Assembly (NCBI GenBank): GCA_033032865.1
Contig: JAWHQI010000170.1
Coordinates: 3,593,001 to 3,657,000 of the forward strand
DNA length: 64,000 nt
DNA from: Dactylorhiza incarnata
Lineage: Eukaryota > Streptophyta > Magnoliopsida > Asparagales > Orchidaceae
Direction of reading: 5' to 3'
Made by a program: the position numbers and the translations under genes. How positions within the stretch are numbered: the stretch's first letter is position 1; each line of letters opens with the position of its first letter. Positions 59,370 to 64,000 of this stretch are shown piece after piece. A model generated the notes under the pieces. It worked only from the letters and a program-made list of their open reading frames with translations, was not told the DNA's origin and searched no databases.

Positions 59370-60639
59370 TTTGGAAGGGAACAACAACTCAAGCATTATT
59401 GACGAGAGCGGCAGGGCGGCCGAAGAGAAAAGAGAAAGAAGGAAGAGGGACCAAAGCAAGGGTCGCGAAGGTTTCAATGTGGAACTGAATGTTGTGGACC
59501 AGGCGGAGTATGATGCATTGAGGGATGCTTACTTGGTTCTACAAAGAAAAGTGGAGCACATTTGTAAGTGCTTTGACACTTTTCATGAGGAGCAAGAAAA
59601 GATGCAAATGGATGTTGATCTTCTTAAGGATCAAACTATGGGAAAGGCGGAATCCTCTCACAACGCTTTTGATACTATCATTAGCGACTTTGAAGAGCGC
59701 TTAACAAATCTTGAAACAAAAGTGGAAGATTTGCGCAAGCGTAGCCCTACAAGTGGTGGGAATGGTGGAACCATGGTGAATACAAAGCTTGATGTACCAA
59801 AACCCAAGAAGTTCGCCGGAAAGCGAGATGCATTGGAGGTGGAGAACTTCCTTTGGCACATGGAGAAATACTTGGAAGGCTACAACATCACGGATGAAGC
59901 ACTAAAGGTACGTCATGCTAGTTACTACTTAGAAGATGTTGCTTCACTATGGTGACGTAAAATACAAGCAGGCATAGCCAAAGGACTCTTCCGAATCGAC
60001 ACTTAGGAGGACTTCAAGCAAGAGTTGAGAAGGAACCTCATCCCTGAGAATGTGAAGGATGAGAACTTGCGGAAGCTCAGGGAGCTACGACAGAAGGGCG
60101 CCATTGGAGACTATGTTAAGGAGTTCACAACACTATCGCTACAAGTCTTTGATGTCCCCGAGCATATTCTCCTTTTCAACTTCATTGATGGGTTGCAAAA
60201 TTGGGTCAAACAGGAGGTTAAGAGGAAGGACCCAAGAACCACTAGAGATATCATTGCTATCACTGAGTCTCTTATTGAATTCCAACGCCAACCCAATCCA
60301 ACCAAAGAGAGGAAAGACATGTTCAATAATGTTAAAGGTGGGGGAGATCGGCGAGACAATAAGGCCACTCACTTCAAAGGAGGATCAAAGACTTTGCCCG
60401 ACCCGCGTAAGGAGTTCGAAGAGAGGAAGAAGGACTTCACACCAAGAGGCGGATGTTATGTGTGCAAGGGGCCACATCCAATGAGCAGCTGCCCAAAGTT
60501 GGGATCATTATCAGCTATAGTGGAGAGTCAAAATGTCACGCCATCGGAGGAAGGCACTTCTCAAATGAGTTCATTGCAATTACTAAATGTTTTGAACGTG
60601 CAGCCAACAAAAGCTACATCAAGCAAGGGGCTGATGTAA
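59370..60639 (+). pseudogene. Chromovirus gag
   Basis: The start has a basic stretch (EEKRERRKRDQSK), then a coiled coil (FEERLTNLETKVEDLRKR), then the capsid core KKFAGKRDALEVENFLWHME, ASYYLEDVASLW, a stop at 59,953, RKIQAGIAKGLF, a stop at 60,003 (Trp position, DTW-E-DF), then ELRRNLIPENVKDENLRKLR and FIDGLQNWVKQEV. The zinc knuckle is CYVCKGPHPMSSC near 60,456-60,492. It would form the particle; at least two stops break it. Confidence 0.85.
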
Positions 60640-60915
60640 GTGGAAGCTTTGGTCAATGGGAAGGTCACTAAGGCCTTAATCGACACCGGAGCTTCACACA
60701 ACTTCATGACAGAAGGATAGTCCAAGAGGTTGGGCTTACAGGTTATGAAGGGCGGAGGTTGGATCAAGACCGTGAACGGCTAGGCGAGACCACTTGAGGG
60801 AGTTGCACGCAACGTGAAGTTGCGCATGGGCACCTGGAAGGGTCGGGTGGACTTCTCAATCGCACCCATGGATGACTTCAAGGTCGTACTTGGGCTTGAC
60901 TTTCTGGAGAAGATG
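60640..60915 (+). pseudogene. Chromovirus protease
   Basis: VNGKVTKALIDTGASHNFMT holds the DTG active site (GAC ACC GGA at 60,682-60,690). Followed by a TAG near 60,718, another near 60,781 and the domain end VLGLDFLEKM. The catalytic triplet is intact. Confidence 0.82.
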
Positions 60916-61900
60916 CAAGCCATCGTCATGCCGGCACATCGCTCGGTTTGCATCTTGGAGAAAGGAAGTGCATGCATGGTTCCAACGATACAAGGACCAT
61001 CAAAAGAAGGGTCGAAACAGCTATCGGTCATGCAACTTGCAAAGGGGTTCAAGAAGGGTGAACCAACTTATTTGACCACCCTTAAGGGGGAAGAAGCCAA
61101 CGACATAAGGGAGGAGGTGTCTCCCTTCATTTTAGATGTGCTAGCAAAGAATGAAGACATTATGCCTCCGGAGTTACCTCTAAGGCTACCACCTCGGAGT
61201 GAAGTGGATCATAAGATCGAGCTGGAGCCTGGGACAAAACCACCAGCCAAATCACCATACCGGATGGCTCCCCCTAAATTGGAGGAGTTGAGGAATCAAC
61301 TTCAAGTTCTACTTGAGTCAGGAATGATCAGACTGTCAAAGGCGTCATTTGGTGCCCTGGTGCTATTCCAAAAGAAGAAGGATGGAAAGTTGTGGCTTTG
61401 CACAGACTACCAGGCACTAAGCAAGGTGACGGTGAAGAACAAGTATCATATCCCTCTCATTGCGGATCTCTTTGACATGCTTGGGAAGGCAAGGATCTAC
61501 TCCAAGTTGGACTTGCAAAAGGGATATCATTAAGTGCGGATTGCAGAGGGGGGACGAACCTAAGACCACTTGCATCACAAGCTATGGATCGTTCGAATGG
61601 TTGGTAATGCCTTTCGGTTTAACCAATGCAACGACAACTTTCTGCACTTTGATGAACCAAATATTCCACCCATACTTGGACAAATTCGTGGTGTACTTGG
61701 ATGACATAGTGGTGTACAACGACACCATGGAGGAACATGCCAAGCACCTCGGCTTGGTGTTCCAAGCGTTGCGGGAGAATGAGTTATATGTAAAGAGGTC
61801 TAAATGCTCATTTGGACGAGAGGAAATACAATTTCTCGGGCATGTCATTGGACATGACCAACTACGGATGGACATGGCCAAAGTGCATGCCATCCAAGGA
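60916..61900 (+). pseudogene. Chromovirus reverse transcriptase
   Basis: Motifs in order: [71 protein letters not shown], a stop and frame change at about 61,531, then [13 protein letters not shown] and [12 protein letters not shown] (YLDD in the position of the catalytic box) and FLGHVIG. An almost complete gypsy RT apart from the break. Confidence 0.9.
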
Positions 61901-62450
61901 TGGGAGCCGCCAACAAAGGTGACCGATCTACGATCATTTCTTGGCTTGACGAACTACTACAGAAGATTCATCAAGGATTACTCAAAGAGGGCAGTGCCAT
62001 TGACGGACTTGTTGAAGAAGAACAAGGTTTGGCTATGGACGGATGAATGCCAAAGAGCTTTTGAAAACTTGAAGGCAGCAGTTTGCAGTGAACCGGTGCT
62101 TGCCTTACCCGACTTCAACAAGAGATTCGAGCTACATACAGATGCGTTAGACTTTGCGATCGGTGGAGTGCTAATGCAAGAGGGTCACCCCTTAGCATTT
62201 GAAAGTCGCAAACTCAACGAGGCAGAACGAAGATACACCGTTCAGGAGAAGGAGATGACAGCCATTATACATTGCTTGCAAGTTTGGAGACATTATCTAC
62301 TTGGAGCACAGTTTACAATCAAGACGGATAATGTTGCCACTACTTATTTTCAAACACAGAAGAAGCTGACGGCAAAGCAAGCACGATGATAAGACTTCTT
62401 AGCCGAGGTCGGCTTCATCTTAGAGCATAAGGCGCAGAAGACCAACGTTG
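61901..62450 (+). pseudogene. Chromovirus RNase H
   Basis: [16 protein letters not shown], then [18 protein letters not shown] (Asp), [15 protein letters not shown] (Glu), [13 protein letters not shown] (Asp), then QAR followed by two stops TGA TAA where W and Q are expected, and DFLAEVGF. Confidence 0.88.
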
Positions 62451-62639
62451 TGGCGGATGCACTAAGTCGCAAAGCTGAGCTAGCCGCAATATCCACGGCT
62501 AATGGAGGAATGCTGCATCGCATAAGGCAGGGGTTGAAAGAGGATCCTCTTGCCATACCACGCATGCAGTTGGCCAAGGAGGGCCAAGCCAAGAGATTTT
62601 GGGTAGAGGACGAGCTACTCTACACCAAAGGAAGGTGAT

Positions 62640-63485
62640 TGTACATTCCAAAGTGGGGAAACCTGCGGAGGGATCTCATCAAGGAATGTCATGACACAAA
62701 ATATGCTGGACATCCAGGACAGAAGCACACATTGGCTTTGATGGATGAGTCCTACTTCTGGCCGCGAATGAGGGACCAAGTTGAATTATATGTGAAGACT
62801 TGTCTAGTTTGTCAACAAGACAAGGTGGAAAACAAGCAGCTCGCGGGACTCTTGGAACCATTACCCATAGCAGAGCATCCTTGGGAGTCGGTGACACTTG
62901 ACTTCATCAATGCTTTGCCAAAATCTGAAGGGTTCAGATCGATCTTGGTGGTGGTAGATCGATTCTCCAAGTATGACACATTCATCCCTAGCACAAGAGA
63001 TACTACCGCAGAGGAGTCAACACGATTATTCTTCAAGAACGTGGTAAAGTATTGGGGGTTGCCAAAGACGATCATTAGTGATCTTGACCCCAGGTTTACA
63101 GGTAAACTATGGATGAAGTTGTTCAAGCTATTAAGATCTGAACTAAACTTCTCCACCAGTTTTCACCCTCAAACAGATGGGCAAACAGAATGGGTGAATG
63201 CTTTCCTCGAGTGCTATTTGCGGCACTTTGTGAGTGTCAATCAACAAGACTGGGCCAAGTTGATCGATGTGACACAATTTTCCTACAATTTACAACGGAG
63301 TGAGGCAACCGGGAGGAGTCCGTTTGAGCTTGCCACGGGAAGACAATCACTTACTCCACACACTTCGGCGACCACAACCGATGAAGGAAGGAGCCCCGGA
63401 GCTTGGAAAATGGCTAAGTCATGGGAGAAGCAAGCAGACTTAGCTAGAGTATATTTGGAAAGGGCACGGAAGCAGATGAAGAAGT
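62640..63485 (+). pseudogene. Chromovirus integrase
   Basis: A 282-codon open stretch: HHCC (ECHDTKYAGHPGQK ... CLVCQQDKVENKQ), catalytic Asp in VTLDFINALP, then IISDLDPRFTGKLW with the second Asp (the usual Arg after it is Leu here), and Glu in DGQTEWVNAFLE. Ends at TGA 63,483-63,485 in KQMKK-stop-ADPKR. Would join the cDNA into the genome. Confidence 0.9.
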
Positions 63486-63975
63486 GAGCCGACCCAAAGC
63501 GACGAATGGTGGAATACACAATTGGGGATAAGGTAATGCCAAAACTCCTACCCCAGTAGTTCAAGGCCTTGCGCAGTGCACAAAGGTTTGGTGAGAAGGT
63601 ATGAAGGCCCACTTCCAGTGATTGCCAAGGTGGGTAAGGTTTCCTATCGCCTTGACCTACCCAACTCTTTGAAGATACACCCGGTATTTCATGTCAGCAT
63701 GTTGAAGTCATATCATGAGGACAATGAAGACCTTCAAAGAGGGGCGTCCCAGAGAGCACCTCTTGTGATGACAACGTCTTTTGACAAAGAGGTGGAAGTG
63801 GTGCTTACAAAGAAGATTATGCGGTGAAGAGGTGTGCAACCTAGCACACAATACCTGATTAAGTGGAAAGGAAGACCAGAGTCTGAAGCTACATGAGAAA
63901 CATTAGAAGACCTCTGGCAATTCAAGGACATCATCCAACAGTACGAGGCGACGAGGGCGTCACCAGGTTAGGTGG
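63486..63975 (+). pseudogene. Chromovirus integrase tail and chromodomain
   Basis: GLVRRYEGPLPVIAKVGKVS and LPNSLKIHPVFHVSMLKSYH form the integrase C-terminal (GPY/F-like) part. Then VEVVLTKKIMR, stop, RGVQPSTQYLIKWKGR, a TGA for the expected Trp, ETLEDLWQFKDIIQQYE: a chromodomain of about 50 residues. Chromodomains of this kind steer integration to marked chromatin; here it is broken by two stops. Confidence 0.85.
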
Positions 63976-63982
63976 GGAAGGA

Positions 63983-64000
63983 TGTCACGGCTTAATCTCT
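63983..64000 (+). repeat. 3' LTR of the chromovirus, start only
   Basis: TGTCACGGCTTAATCTCT after the purine tract AGGTGGGGAAGGA; cut by the window end. Confidence 0.85.

Larger units (their letters stand above)
58183..64000 (+). mobile_element. Ty3/gypsy chromovirus, degenerate, runs off the window
   Basis: 5' LTR 58,183-59,311 (including a SINE cluster), then gag, protease, RT, RNase H, integrase and chromodomain in gypsy order, a purine tract AGGTGGGGAAGGA and the start of the 3' LTR at 63,983 (TGTCACGGCTTAA, same as at 58,183). The coding region has many in-frame stops, mostly at Trp positions. The chromodomain places it among chromoviruses; the Gag knuckle type suggests a Galadriel-like lineage, but this is tentative. 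Confidence 0.92.

Overview
The window is nuclear DNA from a flowering plant. It is dominated by nested transposable elements: Ty1/copia and Ty3/gypsy LTR retrotransposons, gag-only and non-coding LTR elements, hAT, PIF/Harbinger and CACTA-type DNA elements, MITEs and tRNA-derived SINEs. Only one host gene is well supported, a four-exon truncated (2-on-2) hemoglobin gene of the plant GLB3 class. Some residues in its exons 3 and 4 look monocot-like to me, but that is a weak inference.

Layout, left to right. 1-1,880 is an LTR-derived repeat (copy A) holding an antisense gag fragment. 3,433-9,243 is a complete but stop-riddled copia element with 164-bp LTRs and target-site duplication (TSD) TGCAC. 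9,648-13,189 is a 3.5-kb non-autonomous hAT-like element with palindromic arrays. 14,271-16,775 is copy B of the first repeat, in opposite orientation, split by a 1.17-kb hAT-type element. 16,905-17,925 is another hAT-like remnant. 18,812-22,128 is a direct tandem duplication of a 1.65-kb unit packed with GC-rich hairpins. 22,376-34,080 is a young minus-strand Sirevirus (copia) of 11.7 kb, with 1,492-bp LTRs that differ at about 7 sites, TSD CTTGT, and long gag, pol and env-position ORFs.

The hemoglobin gene runs from the ATG at 34,882 to the TAA at 55,740. Its 471-bp CDS covers 20.9 kb because introns 2 and 3 are each about 10.1 kb and full of nested elements. Intron 2 holds an LTR with a tandem-repeat core, a tandem LTR-internal-LTR-internal-LTR array of a non-coding retroelement, a gag-only LTR element (40,921-43,180) inserted in the third LTR of that array, and SINE-like inverted repeats. 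Intron 3 holds a fold-back MITE split by a Harbinger derivative, then an old copia element (48,256-55,370) that carries a second gag-only element and a hAT fragment.

From 58,183 to the window end is a degenerate Ty3/gypsy chromovirus (gag, protease, RT, RNase H, integrase, chromodomain). Its 5' LTR is split by three tRNA-derived SINE copies and its 3' LTR begins at 63,983.

Relative ages from LTR mismatches counted by eye: Sirevirus about 0.5 percent, 5' copia about 1.2 percent, gag-only element about 1.6 percent, intronic copia about 11 percent. All calls come from reading the sequence; no database search or alignment program was run.
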